Assembly (NCBI GenBank): GCA_034112325.1
Contig: JAWUVO010000027.1
Coordinates: 5,425-69,424 of the forward strand
DNA length: 64,000 nt
Origin: Bermanella sp034112325
GTDB taxonomy: Bacteria; Pseudomonadota; Gammaproteobacteria; Pseudomonadales; Oceanobacteraceae
Reading direction: 5' to 3'
The stretch's first letter is position 1. The number at the start of each line of letters is the position of its first letter. The notes below the pieces were generated by a model that was given only the letters and a program-made list of their open reading frames with translations, was not told the origin of the DNA and made no database searches. Position numbers and translations under genes: made by a program. Below are positions 43,638 through 53,338 of this stretch, piece by piece.

Positions 43638-45764
43638 TTATTTTCTTCTGCGAGTATGCAGTTTTTCTACAATTTTAAGTAGACCTTGAGGGGCATGGTT
43701 ACGCTTCCATTCGCCAGCTACATACTTATTAGCCTCCATCATAGTTGGATAAGCATGGATAGTGCCCAGCAGCTTGTTAAGCCCCAAACCATGACGCATG
43801 GCTAATACAAACTCAGCATTTAACTCACCAGCCATAGCACCCACTATTGTGGCACCTAAAATCTTATCTTTGCCTGGTACGGTAAGTACCTTTACAAAGC
43901 CAGTAGCAACTTGATCTACAATCGCTCGATCTAATTCTGCCATTTCGAATTTGGTTACTTCGTAAGGAATACCCTTTGCTTTAGCATCGGTTTCATTCAA
44001 ACCCACGCGGCCAATTTGTGGGTCTGTGTAGGTCGCCCAAGGTATAACTGAATAATCGGTTTTGAATTTTTTGAAGTGACCAAACAGTGCATTTACACTT
44101 GCATACCAAGCTTCGTGGGCTGAAACGTGGGTAAATTGATAGCCCCCAATCACATCGCCTACAGCATAAACACCGGGTGTAGTGGTTTCTAAATATTCGT
44201 CAACTTGGATGAATCCACGCTCATCTAACTGCACGTCTATATTTTCTAATCCATATCCGGTGACGTTAGCTTCGCGGCCAACAGCCATTAACATGTCGTC
44301 GAAGGTAATTTCTTGCTGACCGTCTGGCCCTTCAATCACTGCTGTTTTAATGCCGTCTACAAGTTTAAATTCAACCGGTTTAAAGCCCGACATAAGATTT
44401 ATGCCGTCTTCAGAAAATTGCTTGCTCACATGTTCAATTACATCAGCATCTTCACGCCCAAGTATATGTGGCGCTGGATCTAACATAATTACTTGGCTAC
44501 CTAAACGCTGAAAGCTTTGCGCTAACTCACAACCAATAGGACCTGCTCCAACCACTAACAGAGTTTTAGGTTGCTGCTTAATTTCCCATAACGTATCTGA
44601 GGTGTAATAACCCACGTCATCGATACCCGGTATAGGGAATACTTTAGGACGGCCACCTGCTGCAATAACAATATTTCTAGCGGTTCTAGTTTCTTTGCCA
44701 TCGGCTGTTTCAATTTCAACTGTCCATGGATTAATAATAGTCGCGGAGCCTATTACGCAATTAACTCCTAGACCAGTGTAACGCTCTACGCTGTCATGAG
44801 GTTCAACCAACGCTATACCATCATGTACCGATTTCATGACCTGCTGGAAGTCAACTTTAACCTCTCCTACGTTCACACCTACTTTACTGGCATGACGGGC
44901 TTCATGGGCCAAACTGGCGGCGTGAATGATAGCTTTAGATGGCACGCAGCCTGTATTCAGGCAATCGCCACCCATTTTGTGCTTTTCAATTAATGTTACT
45001 TTAGCTTTTGTCGCTGCAGCAATATAACTACTTACCAGTCCACCTGCTCCGGCACCAATCACTAATAAGTTGTCATCGAATTTACTTGGACGGTTATACA
45101 CCTTTAAAGCACGATTCTTTTTCACCTTGCCTAATATGGTTCGTGCTATCCATGGAAATATTGCCAGTAGTACAAAGCTGCCTAAAATACCTGGGGTTAA
45201 GATACCTGAAAATGAAAGTTCGTTAAGCTGTCCTAACTGCGCCCCTGCATTAACAAATACAGCTGTACCAGCCAACATACCAACTTGGCTTACCCAATAA
45301 AATGTCCATGCACGAATTGGCATTAAACCCATTACAAGGTTAATAACAAAAAACGGCACCACTGGAATTAAGCGTAAAGTGAATAGATAAAAAGCTCCGT
45401 CTTTTTCAACACCTGCGTTAATGGTTTTTAAATAGCCGCCAAATTTAGTTTGTACCCAGTCTTTTAATAACAGCCGGGTCATTAAAAATGCCAACGTAGC
45501 ACCTAATGTACTCGCAAAGCTTATGAGTAATAAACCCCAGCCCAAGCCAAAGATAGCGCCACCAATGAGAGTTAACGCTGCGGCTCCTGGGATCGATAAA
45601 GACGTGGCGACCACATAAACGCTAAAAAATATGGCGGCGGTGAGCAGTGGGTCTGACTGAAATAGATTCTGATAAAATTCGGGTAATAGATATTGCTGAG
45701 CGTCAAAAACAACAATGGCACTAATAATTGCGGCTATAACCCCAATAATAATAAGCTTTTTCAT
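43638..45764 (-). CDS. DedA/TVP38-type membrane domain fused to a pyridine nucleotide-disulfide oxidoreductase
   Basis: A 708-residue fusion. Residues 1-215 have five or so membrane helices with the SNARE-associated (DedA/TVP38) pattern RLIPVVPFFVINLVMGLMPI. Residues 230-700 are a lipoamide-dehydrogenase/mercuric-reductase-type flavoenzyme with an FAD site (VIGAGAGGLVSSY), the redox disulfide Cys268/Cys273 in GGDCLNTGC, an NAD(P) site (VVGAGPIGCELAQ) and a dimer His670-Glu677 in IHAYPTMME. The electron acceptor is unknown; membrane tethering suggests a membrane or quinone-linked thiol partner. Downstream thioesterase gene is 12 bases away. Confidence 0.9.
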   Translation of the reverse strand: MKKLIIIGVIAAIISAIVVFDAQQYLLPEFYQNLFQSDPLLTAAIFFSVYVVATSLSIPGAAALTLIGGAIFGLGWGLLLISFASTLGATLAFLMTRLLLKDWVQTKFGGYLKTINAGVEKDGAFYLFTLRLIPVVPFFVINLVMGLMPIRAWTFYWVSQVGMLAGTAVFVNAGAQLGQLNELSFSGILTPGILGSFVLLAIFPWIARTILGKVKKNRALKVYNRPSKFDDNLLVIGAGAGGLVSSYIAAATKAKVTLIEKHKMGGDCLNTGCVPSKAIIHAASLAHEARHASKVGVNVGEVKVDFQQVMKSVHDGIALVEPHDSVERYTGLGVNCVIGSATIINPWTVEIETADGKETRTARNIVIAAGGRPKVFPIPGIDDVGYYTSDTLWEIKQQPKTLLVVGAGPIGCELAQSFQRLGSQVIMLDPAPHILGREDADVIEHVSKQFSEDGINLMSGFKPVEFKLVDGIKTAVIEGPDGQQEITFDDMLMAVGREANVTGYGLENIDVQLDERGFIQVDEYLETTTPGVYAVGDVIGGYQFTHVSAHEAWYASVNALFGHFKKFKTDYSVIPWATYTDPQIGRVGLNETDAKAKGIPYEVTKFEMAELDRAIVDQVATGFVKVLTVPGKDKILGATIVGAMAGELNAEFVLAMRHGLGLNKLLGTIHAYPTMMEANKYVAGEWKRNHAPQGLLKIVEKLHTRRRK

Positions 45765-45956
45765 TTAAAGGTGTTCCAATATGAATTTATCTTGAGACTA
45801 GCATAAAGGCTAATTGGTTCATGTAACACCATGAATAGCTGCATTTTTTGCTAAGTATCACTAAACTGAAACATAATTGAGTTAAAATCAGCATGATGTT
45901 CAGCCTTACAGTATAATAATAGGCATATATAGCATCAGTAATATTTGGAACACGAC

Positions 45957-46967
45957 ATGGCTTTTTCTGACGGACAACGTATTTTTCCACTATCTCGTAT
46001 GCGCCGAATGCGTGCAGACAACTTTAGTCGCAGCTTAATGCGTGAAAACGTTTTGACCCCCAGCGACTTAATTTTTCCAATGTTCATAATCGATGGTAAA
46101 AATAAGCGTGAAACTATTGCCTCTATGCCGGGTATTGAGCGCCTATCTATTGATTTAGCAGTGGCAGAATGTAAATTTTTAAGTTCTTTAGGCATACCAG
46201 CCGTTGCATTGTTTCCAGTCACGCCGCTTGAACACAAAACATTATTAGCTGAAGAGTCTTACAACCCTAATGGTATTGCCCAACGAGCGGTAAAAGCGAT
46301 TAAAGATGCTTGCCCTGAAATGGGAGTGATTACTGACGTGGCACTAGATCCTTTTACTACCCATGGTCAAGACGGCATAATTGATGATAAAGGCTATGTG
46401 CTCAACGACATAACGGTTGAAACACTGATGAAACAGGCTGTAAGTCATGCTAACGCAGGGGCCGATATAGTAGCGCCAAGCGATATGATGGACGGCCGAG
46501 TTTTAATGATTCGTGAAGCACTGGAAGAAGAGAATCATGTAAATACTCGCATTCTGGCCTACAGTGCTAAATATGCATCAGCTTATTATGGCCCATTCCG
46601 CGACGCCGTTGGCAGTGCCGGTAACCTAGGTAAAGGCAATAAATTTACCTATCAAATGGACCCAGCAAACAGTAATGAAGCACTGCACGAAGTAGGCTTA
46701 GATTTGGCCGAAGGCGCTGACATGATTATGATAAAACCGGGCATGCCATATTTAGATATCGTTAAATCAGTTAAAGATGAATTTAAAGCCCCTACATTTG
46801 TCTATCAGGTGTCTGGTGAATATGCCATGCACATGGCTGCATTCCAGAATGGCTGGTTAGATAAAGACAGCACCATGTTAGAAAGTCTAATGTGCTTCAA
46901 GCGTGCTGGAGCCGATGCCATACTCACGTATTTTGCTAAAGATGCGGCCATTTTACTCAACAAGTAA
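45957..46967 (+). CDS. hemB: Porphobilinogen synthase (delta-aminolevulinic acid dehydratase)
   Basis: The 336-residue enzyme joins two aminolevulinates into porphobilinogen. Both Schiff-base lysines are visible, Lys205 (SAKYAS) and Lys260 (MIKPGMPY). The metal loop reads DVALDPFTTHGQDG, with Asp instead of the cysteines of zinc enzymes, so this is the Mg-dependent type found in Pseudomonas. ATG at 45957 replaces an upstream in-frame TTG at 45945. It is followed by ppk1, the hemB-ppk pair of pseudomonads. Confidence 0.96.
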   Translation: MAFSDGQRIFPLSRMRRMRADNFSRSLMRENVLTPSDLIFPMFIIDGKNKRETIASMPGIERLSIDLAVAECKFLSSLGIPAVALFPVTPLEHKTLLAEESYNPNGIAQRAVKAIKDACPEMGVITDVALDPFTTHGQDGIIDDKGYVLNDITVETLMKQAVSHANAGADIVAPSDMMDGRVLMIREALEEENHVNTRILAYSAKYASAYYGPFRDAVGSAGNLGKGNKFTYQMDPANSNEALHEVGLDLAEGADMIMIKPGMPYLDIVKSVKDEFKAPTFVYQVSGEYAMHMAAFQNGWLDKDSTMLESLMCFKRAGADAILTYFAKDAAILLNK

Positions 46968-47025
46968 TGACATACTGAATTATCGAAAGATAGAATAATA
47001 GAATTGAAAAGTATTAAGGATAATA

Positions 47026-49119
47026 ATGAGTAACCCTATCGAATCATTGAACGAAGAAATTGACTTACAGTCTCCCGGTTATTATTCCAATCGTGAGCTT
47101 AGTCATTTACAGTTTAATATTCGAGTGCTTGAGCAAGCACTGGATGAAACTCATCCGTTACTAAATCGCTTAATGTTTTTATGTATTTTTTCTAGCAACC
47201 TAGATGAATTTTTTGAAGTTAGGGTTGCCGACCTTAAAAAGCAACTGGCTTTTAGCCGTGAGATGCCTGGTCCAGATGGTGTTGCGCCCGCCGAAGTGCT
47301 TGAGCAAATTTATCATTTAACAAAAGAGACCGTAGAACGTCAATATCATGTGTTAAATGATCAACTGATCCCACAATTAGAAGCTGAAAACATTCGCTTT
47401 ATTCGTCGCGGTGAATGGACTCCTAAACAAAAAAAATGGGTAAAAAAATATTTCGATGAGCAAATACAGCCAGTTATTAGCCCCATTGGTTTAGACCCGG
47501 CCCACCCATTTCCACGACTAGTGAATAAATCACTAAACTTTATTGTAGACCTAGAAGGTAAAGATGCATTTGGTCGAAATACCGGTTTAGCATTAATACC
47601 GGCCCCACGTTCGTTACCTAGAATTAATCGTCTGCCCGATGATATTTGTGATGGCGGTGACAACTATGTATTTTTATCCTCTATGATCCATCAATTTGCT
47701 GATGAACTATTCCCAGGAATGAAGGTAAAAGGTTGTTATCAATTTCGCATAACACGTAATGCAGACTTAACGTTTAATCAAGAAGACGTAGCTGATTTAG
47801 CCAGCGCATTGCAAGGCGAGTTACATGCCCGTCATTACGGTGATGCTGTTAGGCTAGAAGTCGCAGATAATTGTCCAGAAGAGCTTTGGCAGTTCCTGTT
47901 AACTAAATTTAATTTATCTGAGCAAGATATTTACCGCGTGAATGGACTGGTTAATGTGCATAGGCTAATGGCCGTTGCCGCTGGTGCCGAACGACCCGAA
48001 CTGCGCTACCCAGCGTTTACACCCAGCATTCCAAAAGGCTTGATTGGTAAAAAAGACTATTTTGAAGCCATTAAAAAAAGCGACCAACTGTTATTACATC
48101 CGTTTCAAAGTTTTACTCCCGTAGTCGATCTGATTCGTACTGCCGCACAAGATCCACAAGTACTTGCAATAAAACAAACCTTGTATCGTACGGGTGCTAC
48201 ATCTGAAATTGTAAATGCTTTAGTAGATGCCGCACGTAAAGGCAAAGAAGTTACAGTGGTAATTGAATTACGTGCACGCTTTGACGAAGAAGAAAATCTT
48301 TATCTCGCTAACCGCTTACAAGAAGCGGGAGCCGTAGTAGTGTATGGGGTAGTGGGATATAAAACACATACTAAGATGATGCTGATTGTACGTCGTGAGA
48401 ATAAAAAACTACGTCGTTATGTTCACTTAGGTACCGGTAATTATCATGCAGGCAATGCCAGACTTTATACAGATTACAGTTTATTAACGTCGTCTGACGA
48501 CATAACGGAAGATGTGCACAAGGTATTCCAACAACTGACTGGAATGGGAAAGGCTTTAAGCATAAAGAAAATTTATCATGCACCTTTTACCCTGCATAAA
48601 AGTTTAATGACCTTAATAGCTAAAGAAACTGATAATGCTAAAGCTGGTAAAGCCGCGCGTATAATTGTTAAAGTAAATTCATTAACCGAACCTAAACTGA
48701 TACAAGCTCTCTATCAAGCTAGCCAAGCTGGAGTAAAAGTTAACTGTATTGTAAGAGGTATGTGTCGTTTATTACCAGGTATTGCAGGTGTCAGTGAAAA
48801 TATCGAAGTTCGTAGCATTATTGGCCGATTTTTAGAACACTCTCGAGTTTATTATTTTGAGAATAATGGCTCTGCTAAAGTATTTTGTGCCAGCGCTGAT
48901 TGGATGGAACGTAATTTATTTAAACGGGTTGAAACCTGTTTTCCAATAGATAATGCCACTTGGTCTAGCCGAGTAATATCAGAATTAGAATTGTATCTAC
49001 AAGATAACTGCCAAAGCTGGATCTTACAATCTGATGGGTCTTATATTAAGTCTGAACCCAAAGAGGGTGAAGAACGTATTAGCGCGCAGCAAACACTACT
49101 AGAAACATTGGGGGCATAG
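47026..49119 (+). CDS. ppk1: Polyphosphate kinase 1
   Basis: The 697-residue enzyme makes inorganic polyphosphate from ATP. It has the four PPK1 parts: N-terminal helices (YYSNRELSHLQFNIRVLEQA), a head domain, and two phospholipase D-like C domains. The autophosphorylated His is His448 in KTHTKMMLIV, followed by HLGTGNYHAGNARLYTDYSL. An AAGGATAATA ribosome site precedes the ATG. A 9-bp hairpin overlaps its stop codon, then the phosphopantetheinyl transferase gene begins. Confidence 0.97.
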   Translation: MSNPIESLNEEIDLQSPGYYSNRELSHLQFNIRVLEQALDETHPLLNRLMFLCIFSSNLDEFFEVRVADLKKQLAFSREMPGPDGVAPAEVLEQIYHLTKETVERQYHVLNDQLIPQLEAENIRFIRRGEWTPKQKKWVKKYFDEQIQPVISPIGLDPAHPFPRLVNKSLNFIVDLEGKDAFGRNTGLALIPAPRSLPRINRLPDDICDGGDNYVFLSSMIHQFADELFPGMKVKGCYQFRITRNADLTFNQEDVADLASALQGELHARHYGDAVRLEVADNCPEELWQFLLTKFNLSEQDIYRVNGLVNVHRLMAVAAGAERPELRYPAFTPSIPKGLIGKKDYFEAIKKSDQLLLHPFQSFTPVVDLIRTAAQDPQVLAIKQTLYRTGATSEIVNALVDAARKGKEVTVVIELRARFDEEENLYLANRLQEAGAVVVYGVVGYKTHTKMMLIVRRENKKLRRYVHLGTGNYHAGNARLYTDYSLLTSSDDITEDVHKVFQQLTGMGKALSIKKIYHAPFTLHKSLMTLIAKETDNAKAGKAARIIVKVNSLTEPKLIQALYQASQAGVKVNCIVRGMCRLLPGIAGVSENIEVRSIIGRFLEHSRVYYFENNGSAKVFCASADWMERNLFKRVETCFPIDNATWSSRVISELELYLQDNCQSWILQSDGSYIKSEPKEGEERISAQQTLLETLGA

Positions 49120-49140
49120 CAGCCTATAGTTTAGGCTGCT
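49118..49140. terminator. Hairpin overlapping the ppk1 stop codon
   Basis: AGCAGCCTA and TAGGCTGCT form a perfect 9-bp stem with a 5-base loop. Only a weak T-rich tail follows, so it is either a modest terminator or a regulatory hairpin before the phosphopantetheinyl transferase gene. Confidence 0.5.
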
Positions 49141-49208
49141 GTGATATTTATTAGGAGAAAAATATCCAACAAGTTAAATACCCTGAATTATCTCTTAATA
49201 AAGTTCAC

Positions 49209-49946
49209 ATGTTTTATGCTGATGTATCTGCGTTAGATACAATAGACCCAGTTACGGCTAATAGCTGGCTTAACCAATCGGAACTGGAACACATAGAGCG
49301 TCTACATTTTACCCACGATAAAATGTTATATAAATTAAGTCACTGTATGCTTCGCTGGGTCTTGTCTCAGTATTTAAATCTAGCTCCAGAGCAAATAGAA
49401 TTTAATATAAATGACTTCGGAAAACCAAGACTAAAACTCAATTGTGATATTTTTTTTAACATATCTCACACCAATGGAGTAGCTGTCATTGCAGTTAGCA
49501 AAATTGAACAACTGGGGATTGATATAGAAAAAATAAACAGCGAAAAAGAAGTTAGTAAAGTAGTTACTCACTACTTTCATCCTGAAGAGACTAGTCTATT
49601 AGAAAGTTTGGCTACAGGAAAAAAAGTTAAAATATTTTATACAATCTGGACATTAAAAGAAGCTTACATTAAAGCCAAAGGGTTAGGGCTATCTATAGAA
49701 TTAAATAGATTTAACTTTAAACTACCGACTGAAGATTTATTACAGGTAATTTTTGAAAAAGAACTAAACGAAGAATCGAACTTATGGCAGTTCGCTGTAT
49801 TTGAATCTGAACAACATAAAAACTTTATAATCTCTGTAGCGGCTAAATGTTCCCAGCTGAATATTAAAGCTTATAATATTCAGCTAGGAAAAAATAATCT
49901 TATAGATCATCCGCAAAATCTATTACGTAGAAATATTGTCAGCTAA
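49209..49946 (+). CDS. Sfp-type 4'-phosphopantetheinyl transferase
   Basis: The 245-residue enzyme moves phosphopantetheine from CoA to a carrier-protein serine. Motifs are FNISHTNG (83-90), LGIDIEKI (Asp105, Glu107; Mg binding) and WTLKEAYIKAKGLGLS (147-162, with Glu151 and Lys155). The obvious partner is the ACP of the convergent PKS, 11 kb away. The first conserved strand (KVHMFYADV) begins before this ATG; an AGGAG ribosome site at 49153-49157 sits 6 bases before an in-frame ATC at 49164, so the protein may be 15 residues longer with a rare start codon. Confidence 0.9.
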   Translation: MFYADVSALDTIDPVTANSWLNQSELEHIERLHFTHDKMLYKLSHCMLRWVLSQYLNLAPEQIEFNINDFGKPRLKLNCDIFFNISHTNGVAVIAVSKIEQLGIDIEKINSEKEVSKVVTHYFHPEETSLLESLATGKKVKIFYTIWTLKEAYIKAKGLGLSIELNRFNFKLPTEDLLQVIFEKELNEESNLWQFAVFESEQHKNFIISVAAKCSQLNIKAYNIQLGKNNLIDHPQNLLRRNIVS

Positions 49947-49958
49947 AATAAACTAGTT

Positions 49959-50966
49959 TTAAACAACCGAATCGCTGCTATCGATTTCAACTTTATTATC
50001 GGTATGGCTATGTTCTTTAACCATATTTTTTGCCATAGGTTTATTCATCCACGAATCCCACATAAATGGGACAAGTAACTGCTTCCAGTAGCTATTCATT
50101 GGGTAGTGCTCCTCACCTTTTATACCAAGTTGTTCTGGAGAATCGGATAAGTTTTTTAGATAAGAACCAAACATAATGTCGAATACTATAAAAATTGCAC
50201 CACAGTTTTTACTGCCCTCTTCAAATTTATGAGAATGATGCCAACGATGCAACTCGTTGGTAGAAAACAAGTAATTTAATGGCCCATGTTGAAGCTTTAT
50301 ATTTGCGTGCTGAAATGAACCCGCAATACCTAATACCACTGAGTGCATAATAAGCGCTTCATGACTAGCGCCCAATACAAGTGGAGGCAAGATAGCTAAT
50401 ATATAGGTAGCAGCGTGATACATCGGGTGCAACCTAAAGCCGTTTAACAAGTACATACGCTTAACAGCGTGATGACTTGAGTGGAAACGCCATAAAAATA
50501 AGTTATGGTGACTCCAACGGTGAAACCAATATTTATTAAAATCAATCATCACAATTACAATCAATACTTCTGCCCAAAGAGGTAGACTTTCAAAAACTGA
50601 AAATGCTTGGGGTAAATCTAACAGCATTAAAATAGTTACAGCAATGGCAGGACCAAGCGCTGTTAAAAGTGGTTCCATAATAAAAGCGACAATACCAAGC
50701 GATCCCAGATCAGTATTTGTATCTCCTATGTTTTTGTTCCAGCTTTTTTCTAAAGGGTGTTTTCTTTCTAATATAAGAACCATTACCATAACTAAAATAG
50801 GGATGGCAAAATAAGTTACTTCTACATACTGCTGAATACTTAGCAGGTAAAACATAAGCCCTACGCCTATTAAAAGCGTAACTGGGAACAGTAGCCGTTC
50901 GAATAAATTTATCCAAACACTGTTAATTAAAACAGACTGCTCAGCGGTATTCATAGTGTCTGACAT
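49959..50966 (-). CDS. Fatty-acid hydroxylase / sterol desaturase family protein
   Basis: A 335-residue membrane protein with several helices and the di-iron His clusters of this superfamily: HRWSHH, HSSHH and ELHRWHHSH in about residues 150-250. Enzymes of this family hydroxylate, desaturate or cleave lipid chains with O2. It is the last gene of the leftward PKS operon and starts 51 bases after the MMPL gene, so an oxidative step on the polyketide or its lipid part is likely. AAGGAG precedes the ATG. The C-terminal 80 residues are polar. Confidence 0.85.
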   Translation of the reverse strand: MSDTMNTAEQSVLINSVWINLFERLLFPVTLLIGVGLMFYLLSIQQYVEVTYFAIPILVMVMVLILERKHPLEKSWNKNIGDTNTDLGSLGIVAFIMEPLLTALGPAIAVTILMLLDLPQAFSVFESLPLWAEVLIVIVMIDFNKYWFHRWSHHNLFLWRFHSSHHAVKRMYLLNGFRLHPMYHAATYILAILPPLVLGASHEALIMHSVVLGIAGSFQHANIKLQHGPLNYLFSTNELHRWHHSHKFEEGSKNCGAIFIVFDIMFGSYLKNLSDSPEQLGIKGEEHYPMNSYWKQLLVPFMWDSWMNKPMAKNMVKEHSHTDNKVEIDSSDSVV

Positions 50967-51017
50967 ATTTCAATTTCTCCTTTTAATCTAATTTTTATGT
51001 TAACTAATTTTTTTAAT

Positions 51018-53327
51018 TTACTTATCTTTATCAAATTTTAGTAACAGACTGGGCACTAAAAAAAAGTCTACTAAAAATGCAAAAGCAATAGTCACAGTTG
51101 TTAGTATCGCCATATTGGCCGTTATATTCATGTTTGAAAATCCAAGCATTGAAAACCCGGCAATTAGTACAATAGAAGTCACAAATAGTGCAACACCCAC
51201 TGTGCCGAATGCATATGTAATTGCGGCTTCGGTGCCATAACCAAGCTCACGTCTAGCTCGCTGATATTTACTTAAAAAATGAATGGTATCGTCTACCACT
51301 ATTCCAAAAGCTATACCAAAAGTGACAGTAATTCCTAGATCGATTTCACCGCTCACCCATGCCCAAACACCAAACGCCATTGCTACAGGAATTACGTTAC
51401 TTACTAAGCTAATAGCAGCCAAGGTCGCTGATCTTAAAATAAAAATTAATAAACCAGACATAATAAATAGTGCACCAATGAGTCCTCCCAACATGCCATC
51501 TATACTGCGCTTACCAATATGAGCAAACATTAATGGTGCACTTGCGCCCTCTGACCACATTACCTCTGGCATATTATCCTTTTGCCACTGCAGCGCTTTT
51601 TCGTTCAATGCAATGTGATATCGACCTTCGGTATTTGTCATGGTAACTCGGACTCGGCTAGCCGATTTTTGACTGGTCACCATGTTATTTATATCCATAC
51701 CGTTTGGTAGTGATAACTCGTAAAGTAAAAGATACTGAGAGACTGCTTCAGGGCTTATAGGGATTTTATAGAACATATCATCATCGGCATGCAGCGACTT
51801 ATTAATCCGCTTAATGACATCTACAAAGGTATCTACCTGTATTACATCGGGTTGTTTTTTTAACCACTTTGCAAACGCATCAACTTTGGCAAGATATTCT
51901 GGGTTGGTAATACCGTTTTCTTCTCCTGAATCTATTGAGTAATTAAGAGCACCCAGTCCAGTAATATTAGTATTTACAAAATCTAAGTGCTGACGAATGG
52001 TTTGTTTTTCACCAAAGTATTTAACTGGATTATCATTGATTACATTCATTGAAGAAGATAAAACAAAAAATAAGGCTAGACCACTCATTAACCAGAGCAA
52101 CCAGCGATTATTATTAATAATCCACCCCGCCAATCCTTCCATTTTTTTAGAACGAGTATCTGTATTAGATTCAACCTTTGGTAGTTTATGAGGGATTAGC
52201 ATTATCAGCGAAGGTAAAAAAATCAATGCAAACACCATCGCATATATCACACCACTAGCTACTACATATCCTAACGCTTGATAAGGAGGTGAGTCGTTAA
52301 AGTGTAAGGTTAAAAACCCTAACACTGTCATAAAAGTCGTTAAAAACACTGGTACAAAATTTATTCGCAAACTACTAATCATGGCCACCTGTTTAGTGCG
52401 ACCTAATTTTAATTCATCAGAATAGTTACTAAGAATATGGATACAATCTGCAATGGCTAAGGTCAAAATCATCACTGGCGCGGCCGTAATAGCGGCATTA
52501 ACTTTAAGCTCAGTCCAGCCCACTAAGCCTAAGCCAGCGCCTATAGCTAAAATCCCAGTAAAAATAGTCGCTACCATAAAAAACATACCATGAAATATGA
52601 CAGCTAATAGCACCATCATAATCAACAAAAATGCAGGCCAAACAAAGTTAAAATCGGCTTCTGTAGATTCGGGAAAAGACTGGTCTACGACAATTTGCCC
52701 AGTGAGATATATTTGAATTTCTGGATAAAGCTGTTCAAATTCGGCTGCTAGTTTACGTACATGTAATACTACTTCTGGAGTTTCTTGCTCATGATGAATA
52801 CCTGGCATATTAATAGTAAGGCGCACACCAGCAACTCGACCGTCGCTAGAAACTAGAGCATTGACCAACGAAGGTTCTTTCAATGAAAATGCTTTTCGCT
52901 TAGCAAGTTCATCTACACTCATGGTGTCACTTTCCTCGAATAAATCTGATATATCTAAACCTTCTTCGCTACCTTGGGTATATTGAAAATTGGTCAATGA
53001 ATCTACCCGCATTGAATAAGGAGTACTCCATGCTTGTTGAGTGAATGACTCAATGATCGATAAATTTTCAGGAGTAAAAACATCAGCATTATCAGGCGCT
53101 ATCGCTACAAAAACAGCCTCTGTTTTAGAGTAATCCTCTTGCAGTTTATCGAAGGCTGCCAGCTGAGGATTATCTGCGCTAAAAAAGAAGTGATAGTCTA
53201 ATGTATTACGATAATGGGGATTACCCATAGCAGAAATAACAAACAGCACTAAACTGAACACTAGAAAACGTTTAGGGTGCTCGACTACATATTGAACGAA
53301 TGAGTTTGACCAATCTAAATGCTTCAC
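51018..53327 (-). CDS. MMPL/RND-family exporter
   Basis: The 769-residue protein has a first membrane helix, a periplasmic domain, helices 2-6, a second periplasmic domain and helices 8-12, the shortened RND plan of MMPL/HpnN-type lipid exporters. The second half carries FGIAFGIVVDDTIHFLSKYQRA with the paired Asp, and the first half ILTLAIADCIHILSNYSDE. GTG start with AGGAG 8 bases upstream. It lies 11 bases after the UbiA gene and probably exports or moves the cluster product across the inner membrane. There is no linked membrane-fusion gene. Confidence 0.87.
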   Translation of the reverse strand: MKHLDWSNSFVQYVVEHPKRFLVFSLVLFVISAMGNPHYRNTLDYHFFFSADNPQLAAFDKLQEDYSKTEAVFVAIAPDNADVFTPENLSIIESFTQQAWSTPYSMRVDSLTNFQYTQGSEEGLDISDLFEESDTMSVDELAKRKAFSLKEPSLVNALVSSDGRVAGVRLTINMPGIHHEQETPEVVLHVRKLAAEFEQLYPEIQIYLTGQIVVDQSFPESTEADFNFVWPAFLLIMMVLLAVIFHGMFFMVATIFTGILAIGAGLGLVGWTELKVNAAITAAPVMILTLAIADCIHILSNYSDELKLGRTKQVAMISSLRINFVPVFLTTFMTVLGFLTLHFNDSPPYQALGYVVASGVIYAMVFALIFLPSLIMLIPHKLPKVESNTDTRSKKMEGLAGWIINNNRWLLWLMSGLALFFVLSSSMNVINDNPVKYFGEKQTIRQHLDFVNTNITGLGALNYSIDSGEENGITNPEYLAKVDAFAKWLKKQPDVIQVDTFVDVIKRINKSLHADDDMFYKIPISPEAVSQYLLLYELSLPNGMDINNMVTSQKSASRVRVTMTNTEGRYHIALNEKALQWQKDNMPEVMWSEGASAPLMFAHIGKRSIDGMLGGLIGALFIMSGLLIFILRSATLAAISLVSNVIPVAMAFGVWAWVSGEIDLGITVTFGIAFGIVVDDTIHFLSKYQRARRELGYGTEAAITYAFGTVGVALFVTSIVLIAGFSMLGFSNMNITANMAILTTVTIAFAFLVDFFLVPSLLLKFDKDK

Positions 53328-53338
53328 TATGCGCGCTC

